A stretch of DNA of 64,000 bases, taken from assembly GCA_016858145.1 (NCBI GenBank), contig JAEHOE010000096.1, forward strand, positions 310,001-374,000, written 5' to 3'. The DNA is from Edaphochlamys debaryana. Taxonomy: Eukaryota > Chlorophyta > Chlorophyceae > Chlamydomonadales. This document shows positions 9,853 to 21,287 of this stretch, piece after piece (the stretch's first letter is position 1; each line of letters opens with the position of its first letter). The notes under the pieces are model-generated. The model did not search any database, was not told the DNA's origin, and saw only the letters and a list, made by a program, of their open reading frames with translations. The translations under genes were made by a program, and so were the position numbers.

Positions 9853-11629
9853 GCCGTCAAAGGACCCAGATGAGGGGCCTCGAAGCTTTAAAGCATCGGG
9901 GCCTTGCCCCAGATTGCTTCGTAGCTTATTCGCAAGCATTGAAGCAAGCATTGAAGCATTGAGGCCTTGCCCCCGAGTGCATCGTACGAGTTGCTTACAT
10001 GGAAAGTCAGCTGAAACCGCTGCCAGCTGAGACCGCTTCCAGCTGAGACTGCTGCCAGGAGCGGAGACAGCTTGCGGAACGGGCGTCAGCCTGGGCTTTG
10101 AGGAGCGGGAGACGGGCTATCGGCCATTGGAGCAGGAGGCAGGCAGGCCCCAGTCCGTGGCTAAGCCTGATGCGCCATACTCGCCAGGCAGGCTGGCTCT
10201 CTTGAACTGGGACCAAGCCTGCCGCCGCCTAGGCAGGCCCCTGCCAGGCGCGAAGCCTGCTCAGCGCTGTTGGTGAGGCAGGCCCCAGCCCAAATGAGCC
10301 TCGGCCCCAAGGAGCATCCTTGCGGGTCCTGGGGGTGTGGGGCGCGAGCGCCTGCGCCCGCAGCAGGATGGGAAGGCGGGGCACTGGCTGGGCACCTGGG
10401 GAGGACCAGGGTGGGTCGTTGCGTGCGGGCGGTCATAAAGGGTGTGATGCCTGCTGCACGCCAGGCTACAGAGGCCGCATGCGGGCTGGTTGATGTGAGG
10501 GTCGTTGGCGCTTACTGCTGAGTGGCAGGGGCATGCGGGAGCCTCAGCCGTTGCTGTATGGCGTGACAACTAGGTGGAATGGCATGCGAGCGGGGGGACA
10601 GAGGCGTCGTGGAGCGCTCTGCCCCTATGGTCTGTGTGCGTGGTGCGCCCCGCTGGAGCCCAGGAGGAGGACGCAGTACGGGGTAGGTACCGTACCTACG
10701 ACCTGTTCGCCGGGCCAGTGCGTCCGGGGGGTCGGTTCTAGATGGATACCGGGACTGCAAAATGTCATAACGCTCGTGCGGTGAGGAGGTGGGGCCTGGT
10801 GCGTGGGGCTCTAGTGAGGGCGCAGTGGCGGCCTGGGCCACCAGTCGCCTGCCAGGCAGCTGTCAAGCGCCGTGGTGCGGCTGCTAGCACGGTGTGGGGC
10901 CTGAACCTGAAGCAAGGGTTGATGAAGGCTGGGCAACAATCCCATCCAAGCGGGGCTGGAATCACTTGGGGTTAAGTGGGAATCCGCACGGGACTTGCGG
11001 TGGAAGAGCCGCGGAATCGACCTCTCCGACAGCTGTTCACGAAGTTACCCTCACTTCCCACATCGACGCACCCTACCTGGGCGGGTACCACTCCCCTTTT
11101 CCCAGGCTTTCTCCTGCACGCCCCGTAACCTTCCCGGGAATGGACCCCCGACAAGATGCATTCAAGATATCACTGTAGGTATGCGCAGAAGGCCAGGAGC
11201 TAAGCAGGCCCGCAAAATGCCCCGCGAGGCCAGCTGTCGGATCCACGCGCCATTTTTCCTGCGGCTTTCAACGACATCGCCGAGCCAGCCGCACTCCTCT
11301 TCTGCAGTGCAGGTGCTCGTGTTTACGTAGCTGGTCGTATATAGCACACTCCCGGCACGACATCGTCATCGATTGCGCAACAAAGACCTCGGCCTCAAAA
11401 GAAACAACCCTGAACCGTTGCTTGATAGCTAGTCGCTGACGAGAAGGAAAGCCTCGGCCGAGGACGACGCCAAAGTAAGTCGGGGCCGGGCGAAGCGCGA
11501 GGCCGGCGAGCTCGCTCCGGAATGCAGTGCCGCTTACAGACGGTATTTTCGAGGGTTAACATGCCCATCTGACATTATGGCGCCCTCGCCTGCACCTGCA
11601 GCCACCCTTTGTCGGACGCGCTCCTCGCC
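9853..11629. repeat. 3'-flank repeat of unit 2 and 5'-flank repeat of unit 3
   Basis: Bases 10106-10691 are nearly identical to 4738-5325. An extra ~130 bases (about 10692-10820) absent from unit 1 follow, and homology resumes to about 10930. From about 11130 the shared upstream flank leads to copy 3, including the conserved upstream ATG at 11577. I see no additional gene. Confidence 0.75.
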
Positions 11630-14199
11630 ATGGCTTCGGCGGATGTGGATCCCGCACCACCGCCCGACCCCGTGGCCGCTGTGTGGGCGACGCCTGCGCT
11701 GCTTGGCTGCGCCGCCTCCTTCCTGGACCCCAGCCAGGCTGCTTGGAGCTTCATCCGCGTCAACAAGGCCGCTGCTGCGGCCTTCGACACCCACGGCCAG
11801 CTCCTCCCCCGCATCGTCAGCCTCCGCTGGCTGCTGGGCTCCGGGCTGCTCGCCACCCCCGAGGGCAGGGCCCATGCGCGGGCCATGTGCTACCGCCTGA
11901 CGCTGAAGCAGCGGGTGCGGCTGCTGTGCCTCTCAGCGGCGTCGGGCTGCAGCCTTGAGAGCCTGGGGGGTGCCGTGGCGGCGGCGGGGCTGTCCCCTCC
12001 TCCGGTGGAGGTGCTGGTCACCGCCGCCTCTGCCGGCCGGCTGGCTGCGTGCCGCTGGCTGGTGGAGGAGCTCGGCTGCCCGGGTCTGCACCGGCTGGCG
12101 TGCCTGTCGCTGCTGAGCGCTGCGGGGACGGCGGGGGTCGCTGAGGAGGCGCTGGCGTGGCTCGAGCCCGGCGCCAAGGAGGGCTGGAGCGAGGAACAGG
12201 TGGCGGCGGCGGCCAGCGGAGACCCTCGGGCTGTCGACGCGTACATGCTGTTTGGGGCGCGGCGCGCTGAGGACAGGCCAGTTCTCCCGCCGCAGTGGTT
12301 TGAGATGCTCCTGCGTGTGGCGGAGCGGAGGGACCTGGAGCGGATTCCCGCGGATCAGGACCTGTCCTGGTCTCCCCTCACCGTGAGCGCCGAGTTCTAC
12401 CTCGGGCCCCACGCGGCACAGGCCGTGGCACGGCTCGCTCAGATGGCACTGGGCGGCCCAGAGCTGATGGGTGGACTGACGTCCGTCCAAGTCCGTGCAG
12501 CCGCTACAGCCGGGCATGCGGAGGCCGTGCGGCGCCTGTTGCAGAGGGGCGTGCGGCTGGGCGAGTTTCATTGCGCTGATGTGCTCGCCGCGCGGGGCGG
12601 GCACCTGGGGGTGCTTCAAGCCCTGCACGAGGCGGGCTGCGTGCGGGACCCGGCCGGCATGCACCTTCTTCGCAGGTGCATGAGGGAAGGCCTCGAGGCC
12701 GACTCCCTGCCCGTGGCCTCGTGGCTGGTGGAGACCTTCGGCATATCAGACCTCCTGCCCACGTGGGGCCTACCTCGGCTCGAATCCTGGCTGTGCTCCC
12801 TGCCCGTGGCCAAATGGCTGGAGAGGACGGTTGGACCCGCCCTTGGGCTCAGCCGCCGCTCGGGGCTCTACGCCGCCGCGGCCCGCTCCGGCAGTGTGGT
12901 GGTGATGGAGGCGCTGCCGGTGCTGCTGGGCGAGGAGCCGCAGTGGGGCGCGCACGCCGCCTGCGTGTGGCCCGCGGCGGCTGCGTCCGGCTGCGAGGCG
13001 GCCGTGGACTGGCTGGCGGCGCGGGGCGTTGGCTCCCCGGTGCGTGGGCTGAAACTGGGGCTCGTGCCTCACTTCGTTGCGCGCGCAGCTTGGGGCCTGC
13101 ATGAGTGGCCATCGGGCGGTCTGTTTCGGCGGGAAAGGGCGCGGCCTGTTTGTGCTATTGGGCCGACTAAGCTTCCAACGCTTTGCTCCCATGTTGTTCG
13201 CTTCCGCCTGCAGCGCTGTGGCCACGAGTACGTCAATGCCGCACGCATTGGTGACGTCAGCATGCTCCTCCGCCTGCGCAAGGTGGGCTGCCCCTACGGC
13301 TACCTGCAGGCCGCGGAGGCCCTGGCGCAGGCGGCCAGCCGCGTCCCCGCCTCCGCCTCGGCCTCGGCCCTCCCGTGGCTGGCGGAGCCGGGCCGCCCTG
13401 TCAGCTGGGGCGAGGCGGCAGTGGAGGCGCGGGCCGAGGTGGGTGCAATGTGCGGGGCTTCGGTCCAGGGCAAGAGAGGAGGCGGAAGCTGACATGGAGA
13501 TGAAGGTATCAAGCCTGGGCACGAGGGCTCCGGCTGCGGAGCAAGCGCACGAGTGCCCCTTCCCTACAGAACCCAACGCTGGTCGCTCGCCTCGCCGCGG
13601 CTCTGTCCTCTGTCCGTAAGTGCCGCGATACCGGGGTTGGCCCTCACGCGCCTCATCCGCCTCCGCCATCCAGCGCACAGCCAACGAACCGCCCACCGGT
13701 GCGCGGCTGGCTCCACACCTGGCCTGCCCTGACACCCCGTAACACGCGGTCCGTACCCTGCCGCCCACAGTGGTCGTGCTGGTGCTGTTGGTCACAGTGG
13801 CCGTGTTCTTTTCCTGCGTCACGCTGCTGGCTATTGGGCTGGTCCCGATGGGGGTCAAGCCCTTCGATATCAGCCCGCATGATTGCTGGCGTCGATGTGA
13901 GGGCAAGCGGGTATGGGTTGCAGGTGTATGCGGACTGAAGTCCTGCGGGGATGAACAAGCTGGATGGGTACGGCAGAGGACCCTGTGGGGTCGGTTGTGG
14001 ACTGGGGCGGAATGACACCGGCGCCTGCCCTCCCACGCCACGGGGTGATGTGCACTTTGCCATTGGCAGTTCAAAATGGCCTTACTTCCTCCTTTACCCT
14101 CTGAGTTCCGCAGTCGTCTTGTCGTATGTGTCTTCCTGTGCGGCGCTGCTGGAGGGCATCGGACTCTTCATCGAGGCGAAGCGGCACCCGCCGACCTGA
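11630..14199 (+). CDS. F-box-like/ankyrin-repeat protein with two-helix membrane tail, family copy 3
   Basis: Five exons give 630 residues: 11630-13039, 13214-13438, 13570-13615, 13771-13896 and 14114-14199. The start ATG (MASADVDPAPPP) lies in the shared GCCATGG context. The F-box-like segment is at residues ~10-45, followed by ankyrin-like repeats. This copy has the clearest tail: VVLVLLVTVAVFFSCVTLLA then IGLVPM form a strong transmembrane helix, and FVLSYVSSCAALLEGIGLFI in the last exon looks like a second, ending EAKRHPPT. Its central cassette (RRDLERIPADQDLSWSPLT) resembles copies 5 and 6, but the insert MHLLRRCMREGLEA is shared only with copy 4, so the gene is a mosaic. The protein is probably membrane-anchored with the repeats facing the cytosol (inference). 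Confidence 0.82.
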
Positions 14200-14900
14200 T
14201 CCGCGGACGCGCCCAGATGAGGGGCCCGCCTCGAGGCTTGGGCATGTCTGAGCATTGGGGCCTTGCCCCGGACTGCAACGCAGCATACAAGGCACGCCAG
14301 CTGAGGCCGCTGACGGCGGATGCCAGGAGCGGAGGCAGCTTGCGGTGCGGTGACGGGCGTCAGCTTGGGGTGGGAGGAGCGGGAGACGGCGGCCGGGCAA
14401 TTATGCAGCGGAGCAGGAGGCAGGCTCAGGCTCAGGAACTGGGGCCAGGCCTTCCCCGCACTCTTGGTGAGGAAGGCCCCAGCCCGGAGGAGCATCCGTG
14501 CGGATCCTGGTGGTGCGGGGCGGGTCCTGGTGGTGTGGGGCGGGGCGGGAGCGCCTGCGCCCGCAGCAGGATGGGAAGGCGGGGCACTGGCTGGGCACCT
14601 GGGGATGCCCAGGGTGGGCCGTTGCACGCGTGGGTTGGTGTTGAGGTCGATGTTCCCATGGGGACGGAGGCGTCGAGGAGCGCTCTGCCCGTGTGGTCTG
14701 TGTGCGGGGTGCGCCCCGCTGGAGCCCAGGAGGAGGACGCGGGGGCAGGTGCCGGTCTAGGAAATTTTGCACTGCTAGGTTATGCTCCAGGGGTCGTTAT
14801 CGTCATGGTAGCACCAGTGCTGGTTCTGAGTAAGGCGCTTGGTGAGGGGGCGGGGCGCAAGTGGACGAGGGCGCTCTGAATGAGAGCAGGGCAACGGTCC
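14200..14900. repeat. 3'-flank repeat of unit 3
   Basis: The first ~200 bases match the flank of copy 1 most closely (about 4560-4750). A shorter, more divergent version of the CGCCTGCGCCCGCAGCAGG core follows at about 14550-14740. No gene is seen. Confidence 0.65.
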
Positions 14901-16189
14901 TCACATGTCCCTGGCCTTAAGTCACTTGAGGTCTAGGCGGGACTGGCGGTGGAAGAGCCGCGAGAGGCCATCTCTCAGGCAGCTGGGACGAGGGGGTTCT
15001 GTCCTCGCAGCGGCCATGCAGCGTACCGGTAGTCAGGACGACGCCGGGGGATGCAGCTGAGCGCGTGGACGCAGGTGCTGCCGCAACGCGCAAGGAGGAA
15101 GGCAGGGTGCCAGTGATGTGAATCGCCGAGGCGGGGGCGAACCTAGGGGGGCGCCTGGCCTCACGTGCAAACGGTACTTCCCTGGCTCCTGGTGTCGCGG
15201 CCCCCGCCCCCCGGTCTTGTGCGTGCAGGATGCGTCTAGTCGGCCTGAGGTGTTGCTAACAGTTATAGTGTGGTGCGTTTGCAGTGGCAAGGACGGCTGG
15301 CCCAGGCCTGGCTGGCCACCCTCATCCCGCGTGCAGCTAGTGCAACTGGCTTGACAACAAGAAGCCGGCGCAGGAACCGCAGTGTCTGGGGAGGGGCAGA
15401 TATGGCAAGGCCCCACAGGGGAGAAGCGCGCAACGGGGCGGGCCAAGCCCAATCTGGCTCAGAGGGTGAAGGTGTAGGGCTGAGACTGCCTTACGCTCGT
15501 AGACACCGGGCGATTCCGTGCGGACCGGAGCGGAGTGGAGGTAACTGCGAGGCTGTGGGTTGGGGGCTGGCAGACTGGGGTCTGCCGAGTGGGAGCACAT
15601 GGGCAGGGGGGGACTCAGCTGGGGGGCCAGAGTGCACGTGCTCCGGCGGGGCAGCTGAGAGCTGACCCAAGGGGAAGATGGACAGGGGCAGTGACGGGGG
15701 AGGCTGGGTGGTGCGATAGGGCTCGCCAGGGGAAGCACCGGACTGAGCGCGGGCACGGCGGCTTCAGCGCTGGCTGTGGGTGTTGACGCTGGCACTGGTG
15801 GCTGCTGGGACCTCAGATGCTGCGAGGGCGGGCAGGCAGCCGGGAAAGGCATAGTGGACAGTGCAAGCCAGGGGGCAAGAAGGACAGGGATGGCAAGACT
15901 GGGCTCCGGCGACTGCGGCGAGCTCCCCGACGGCGAGAAGAGCGGGCCCAAACGGCGGGGCTATGCCTGCGTGAAACCCACTTACCAACACCTGCCACGT
16001 ACCCGCGTAGCTTGACCGTCCGGCGATCCCCACGATCAAGCGACGTCGACACCCCGCTCTCCACCACCTCAGAGAGGCGAAGCGATGATATGATCGGAGA
16101 AATTGGCGAGCGGGGCATCTGTGGGGAAGGCCGGGGGCGGCTGGGACGAGGGGACGCCGGCTGCGCACCTCCTACGCGCCCCGTAACCT
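14901..16189. other. Intergenic stretch without a recognised gene
   Basis: Open frames exist on both strands, but none shows a family I recognise. The segment about 15897-16093 recurs in diverged form at about 19977-20172, with shared landmarks GACTGGGCTCCGGCGA, CACCTGCCACGTACCC and GACCGTCCGGCGATC. It is therefore a dispersed repeat within the cluster. Confidence 0.5.
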
Positions 16190-16743
16190 TCACTGTACAT
16201 GGACCCTGGATACTTTCTAATCAAGATAACACTGGTAGCCATGCACAGGAGCTCAGCAGGCCCGCAGAATGCCCCGCGAGGCCAGCTGTCGCCTGTCGGA
16301 TCCACGCGCCGTTCTTTCAGGCTTTCATCAACAGCGACGCGCCAGCCGCACTTCTCACCTGCAGCACAGGTGATCGTGTGACGCAAATGGTCGTTTGGCA
16401 CATTCCCAGCACCGTCGTTATCGCAACATGCGCAACGGCCAAAGTTAGACGGCCAAAGTTAGACGGCCAAAGTTAGACGGCCAAAGTTAGACGGCCAAAG
16501 TTAGACCCCCGCGGCCTAACCCGCCATCATAGCCTCGAAGTGCAGCTTGATAGCTCGATACTGCAGCGGCGTCGGCATCTCCGGCTCGCGAGGACGGCGC
16601 CAAAGTAAGTCGGGGCGGGGCCGGCTCGCTCCGGAAAGCAGTGCCGCTTATTGACCGTATTTTGGAGGGCTCACATTTGCAGCTGACATTATGGCGCCCT
16701 CGCCTGCACCTGCAGCCACCCTTTGTCGGACGCGCTCCTCGCC
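16190..16743. repeat. 5'-flank repeat of unit 4
   Basis: This is the copy-4 version of the shared upstream flank. It is interrupted by a five-copy 14-base tandem repeat at 16437-16506 and carries the conserved upstream ATG at 16691. Confidence 0.65.
16437..16506. repeat. Five perfect copies of a 14-base tandem repeat
   Basis: The unit is GGCCAAAGTTAGAC and the five copies are exact. The matching places upstream of copies 1, 2 and 3 have at most one similar unit (for example ACGGCCAAACTCAAACCCCC near 1638), so the expansion is specific to unit 4 and recent. Confidence 0.95.
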
Positions 16744-19367
16744 ATGGCTTCGGCGGATGCGGACCCCGCACCACCGCCGGACCCCGTGGCCGCTGTGTGG
16801 GCGTCGCCCGCGCTGCTTGGCTGCCCCGCGTCCTTCCTGGACCCCAGCCAGGCTGCTTGGAGCTTCATCCACGTCAACAAGGCTGCTGCTGCGGCCTTCG
16901 ACAGCCACGGCCAGCTCCTCCCCCGCACCGTCAGCCTCCGTTGGCTGCTGGGCTCCGGGCTGCTCGCCACCCCCGAGGGCCGGGCCCATGCGCGGGCCAT
17001 GTGCTACCGCCTGACGCTGAAGCAGCGGGTGCGGCTGCTGTGCCTCTCAGCGGCGTCGGGCTGCAGCCTTGAGAGCCTGGGGGGTGCCGTGGCGGCGGCG
17101 GGGCTATCGCCGCCTCCGGTTGAGGTGCTGGTCGCCGCCGCCTCTGCCGGCCGGCTGGCTGCGTGCCGCTGGCTGGTGGAGGAGCTGGGCTGCCCGTGCC
17201 TGCACCGGCTGGCGTGCCTGTGCCTGCTGAGCGCTGCGGGGACGGCGGGGGTCGCTGAGGAGGCGCTGGCGTGGCTCGAGCCCGGCGCCAAGGAGGGCTG
17301 GAGCGAGGAGCAGGTGGCGGCGGCGGCGAGCGGAGACACGATGACTACCGCTGTCTTCATATTCCACAGGCTTCCAGAGGCAAAGCGCATCAAGTTTATC
17401 AAATGGTTTGGTGAGCTCCTTGGCGTGGCTCATCGGCAGAGGCTCGACCAGCGCAGTGATTGGTCCCCTGCGTCGAATGCTTCCCTGGCTGCGGAGGAGG
17501 AGTTCTACCTCGGGCCCCACGCGGCGCAGGCCGTGGCCCGGCTCGCAGGGCTGCCGTGGTCCGAGTCATATGAAGGCATGCTCCACGCAGCCTGTAAAGC
17601 CGGGCATGCGGAGGCCGTGCGGCACCTGTTGCAGAGGGGCGTGCGGCTGGGCGAGTTTCATTGCGCTGATGTGCTCGCCGCGCGGGGCGGGCACCTGGGG
17701 GTGCTCCAGGCCCTGCACGAGGCGGGCTGCGTGCGGGACCCGGCCGGCATGCACCTTCTTCGCAGGTGCATGAGGGAAGGCCTTGAGGCCGGCTCCCTGC
17801 CCGTGGTCTCGTGGCTGGTGGAGACCTTCGGCATATCGGACCTCCTACCCGCATGGGGCCCCCCTCGGCTCGAGTCCTGGCTGTGCTCCCTGCCCGTCAC
17901 CCAATGGCTGGAGAGGACGGTTGGACCCGCCCTTGGGTTCAGCCGCCGCTCGGGGCTCTACGCCGCCGCGGCCCGCTCCGGCAGTGTGGCGGTGATGGAG
18001 GCGCTGCCGGGGCTGCTGGGCGAGGAGCCGCAGTGGGGCGGACACGCCGCCTGCGTGTGGCCCGCGGCGGCTGCGTCCGGCTGCGAGGCGGCCGTGGACT
18101 GGCTGGCGGCGCGGGGCGTTGGCTCCCCGGTGCGTGGGCTAAGACCGGGGCTCGTGCCTCACTCTGTTGCGCGCGCAGCTTGGGGCCTGCATGAGTGGCC
18201 ATTGAGCGGTCTGCCTCGGCGAGGAAGGGTGCATGAGGCGCGGCTTGTTGTTGTCTGCTAATGGGCCGGTCTTTGCTCCAACTCAGGCTCCCATGCCTGT
18301 TGTCCCATTCGGCCTGCAGCCGTGTGGCCGCGAGTACGGCAATGCCGCACGCAACGGTGACGTCAGCATGCTCCTCCGTCTCCGCAAGCTGGACTTCCCC
18401 TACGGCTGTCTGCTGGCCGCAGAGGCCCTGGCGCAGGCGGCCAGCTGCGTGCCGGCGGCGGCCTCTGCCCTGCCCTGGCTGGCGGAGCTGGGCTGCCCCA
18501 GCAACTGGGGCGAGGCGGCAGCGGAGGCGCGGGCCGAGGTGAGTGCAAGGCGCGGGGCTTCAGGCCAGGGCGAGGGAGACGGGCAGGAGTGGAGATGGGT
18601 CGCGTCATCATCATGGAGTGAAGGCCGGGCACAAGGTTGGTGGCGCAACAAGGGCATTGACGCATGCTGTCCCCGCCCTACAGGAGCAGAAGCCGGCATT
18701 CAACTTCCCTGTCCCTCAATCTGTCAGTAAGTACCGGGGTGCCCTTAGTAACGGGAGAAGGAAGGGTAACATTGCGGCAACTAGCTAGGGGAAGCCTGGG
18801 AGCTAGGACTCGTCCTCAGCCTCTGCACCCAGCGCACAGCTGTACGGGATGGGCCGAGGCGCACGGAGCCCTGCCATACACGAGATCTGGATCCCGCCAC
18901 CCTCGTCTCCACCTGCCACAGTGGCCGTGCTCTTTTCCGGCGTCACGCTGACGGCCATTAGGCTGGGGCTGATGCGGTTCAGGGGGGGCGACACCGACCC
19001 GCATGACGGCTGGAGCCGAGGTGAGCGCAAGCGGGTCTGGGTCGCAGTCATACATGGGCGCGCGGAAGCGCTGGAGCGATGTTCAGCTGGGGCAGTGCGG
19101 GAGGCACAGGCAGAGGGGAACAGGCACCCTAGGTCTGGGAGGCGAGGGGCTTGGGCGGAGTGACATTGGCCCCTGCCCTCTCACAGGACGATCTGAACTT
19201 GATATACTGTCCATGCATCACTTGCCCTCCCCGTGTGCCCCCTGGATCCCGCAGACACTACCTTGGCTGGTGCGCTCCTTGTGGGCATCCAAGCCTTCTT
19301 ATTCTTCGCGGGGACGCTCTTTTGGGGCTTTGGGCTCTACATTGAGTACCGGCATCCGCCGACGTGA
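16744..19367 (+). CDS. F-box-like/ankyrin-repeat protein with hydrophobic tail, family copy 4
   Basis: Five exons give 619 residues: 16744-18129, 18320-18538, 18684-18726, 18922-19020 and 19255-19367; phases match copies 1 and 3. The start is MASADADPAPPP. The central cassette (RLDQRSDWSPASNASLAAEE) is of the copy 1/2 type, whereas the following block with MHLLRRCMREGLEA is shared with copy 3. Exon 3 differs from the other copies (EQKPAFNFPVPQSV). The last exon is longer and encodes the best hydrophobic helix of this tail, LLVGIQAFLFFAGTLFWGFG, followed by LYIEYRHPPT. Exon 4 (AVLFSGVTLTAIRLGLM) is only moderately hydrophobic. Function is unknown; a membrane-tethered adaptor is the simplest reading. 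Confidence 0.8.
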
Positions 19368-21287
19368 TCCGTCAAAGGACCCAGATGAGGGGCCAGCCTC
19401 GAGGCTGAGGCATGTCGCAGGATTGGGCCTTGCCCCAGACTGCAAAGCAGAAGTTGCTTACAGAACACGCCAGCCGAGACCGCTGACGGAGAAAGCCAGG
19501 AGCGGAGGCAGCTTCCAGAGTTGCGGCGCGGATGCGGGCGTCAGCTTGGGGCTTGAGGAGCTGGAGACGGACAATCGGTTAGTGGAGCAGGAGGCAGGTA
19601 GGCTCTATGGAGCTGGGACCAAGCCAGCTGCGCCTTGCTCGCCTGGCAGGCCCCGGCCCGGCGCGAAGCCTGCTCAGCGCTGTTGGTGAGGCAGGCCCCA
19701 GCCCAACTGAGCCTCGGCCCCAAGGAGCATCCTTGCGGGTCCTGGGGGTGTGGGGCGGGAGCGCCTGCGCCCGCAGCAGGATGGGAAGGCGGGGCACTGG
19801 CTGGGCACCTGGGGAGGACCAGGGTGGGCCGTTGCACGCGTGGCGGTGTGGGGATGTCATGCCTGCTGCACGCCACGCTACAGAGGCCGCATGCGGGCTG
19901 GTTGATGTGAGGGTCGTTGGCGCTTACTGCTGAGTGGCAGGGGCGTGCGGGAGCCTAGTGCGTGTTTCGGTGTTGGGCAAGTTGGGGTTCATGCAAGACT
20001 GGGCTCCGGCGAGCTACCCGACCGCGACCAGAGCTGGCCGGGCTATGCCTGTGTGGAACCCACGTGTACCAACACCTGCCACGTACCCTGCGTAGCCTGT
20101 GGCCTGACCGTCCGGCGATCAAGCGTAGTCGACACCCCACTCTCCACCATCCCAGAGCGGCGAAGCGATGATGGGACGAGGGGACAAGGTGGGGTCCATG
20201 GTGTTGAGGTCCATGTTGTGGATTCGCCTCGCTCCTCATGTCGGCGACTCTTTCTGGTGTGCTCCGGCTTGGTGGCCAGGGTGGTGGTGCGAGGGGGGGG
20301 CAGAGGCGTCGAGGAGCGCTGTTGTGCGATGCCCCGATGCGTGCGGTGAGTCCGGCGACTACGGTCCAGTCCGGTCTGGTCCTGTACGTGTGTCAGGAGG
20401 TCAGAGAGAGGGCCACCCACAGATGGAAGGACCAGGGGCCTCAGGAGCGGGGTCACGGGGGTCCGTGTCACCGTTTCGCCAACTAACCCAACGCCATAGC
20501 CGCGAGACGGTCACGGTTGCCTGGACCCGGACATCAGTTGAAGAAGTGTTGGCATTCTCAACAGGGGCTCGCTGGACTTCTGGGCATGCTTTAAGCTGAG
20601 CGCCATGCGGCCAGCGGGGCGATAAGGGCTGCACGCTGCAGGTAGGGCGGGGCCAATCTGATTGATCGGATCGTTGGGAACGGCGTGAACGCCGCCCATC
20701 GGCTTACCTCTCTAGTCAACCCCTACACACACACCACAGGACTTCGCAGCAACACAGCTGCGAAGGAGCCACAACTGCGTTTGCGCTGAAGCCCCAGGTT
20801 TGCACCGGTTGACACCTTGTAAAGATCCGCCGCGTGGATACGCTAATCCATTCGCTGGACATGAAGCGCACAGATGAAGACAAAGCTCGTCGCCGGGGTA
20901 AGGGAGCACCCGCCCATCGGAATTGCGTTGCTTGCTGTTGCGAGCTCAGAAGGGACATGATGCGCCGTGAGATCACCCCCTGAATTGAACAATTTCTGCC
21001 CTTCTCTCACGAACGCGCTCTTACGACCCCGCACGGCGCGATTCACCGATTGACACTTTCGGCGCCCTTGCCCGCGCTTCGCTCTTGTGTTGCCGGGCTT
21101 CAGTCACCTTCCGAGTTCCTGAAGCTGACGGTGACCTCGAGGCTCCTCCGAGTTTAGGTACGTGCGCACGTGGGGTACACCTACTGCCATGCACAGCATG
21201 GCGCGGGATCAGCCACCTGGAGGTATATCCGGAAGTTGACGGTAGCGAAGGACACCCTCTGAGACGTGCCTTTGTACTGTCTTCCCT
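19368..21287. repeat. 3'-flank repeat of unit 4 and the region upstream of copy 5
   Basis: Bases about 19376-19945 are the unit-4 version of the downstream flank; the 19676-19945 part closely follows the unit 1 and 2 copies. About 19977-20172 is the second copy of the dispersed segment found at 15897-16093. From about 20200 to 21287 the sequence does not resemble the flanks of copies 1-4, so copy 5 has a different promoter region. No gene was recognised. Confidence 0.6.

Noticed and set aside
16437..16506. CRISPR-like array
   Set aside because: The five 14-base units are directly adjacent with no spacers, and the genome is eukaryotic.
20640..20760. Possible tRNA or small RNA in the copy 4-5 interval
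   Set aside because: I could not form a cloverleaf or find A and B box promoter motifs.
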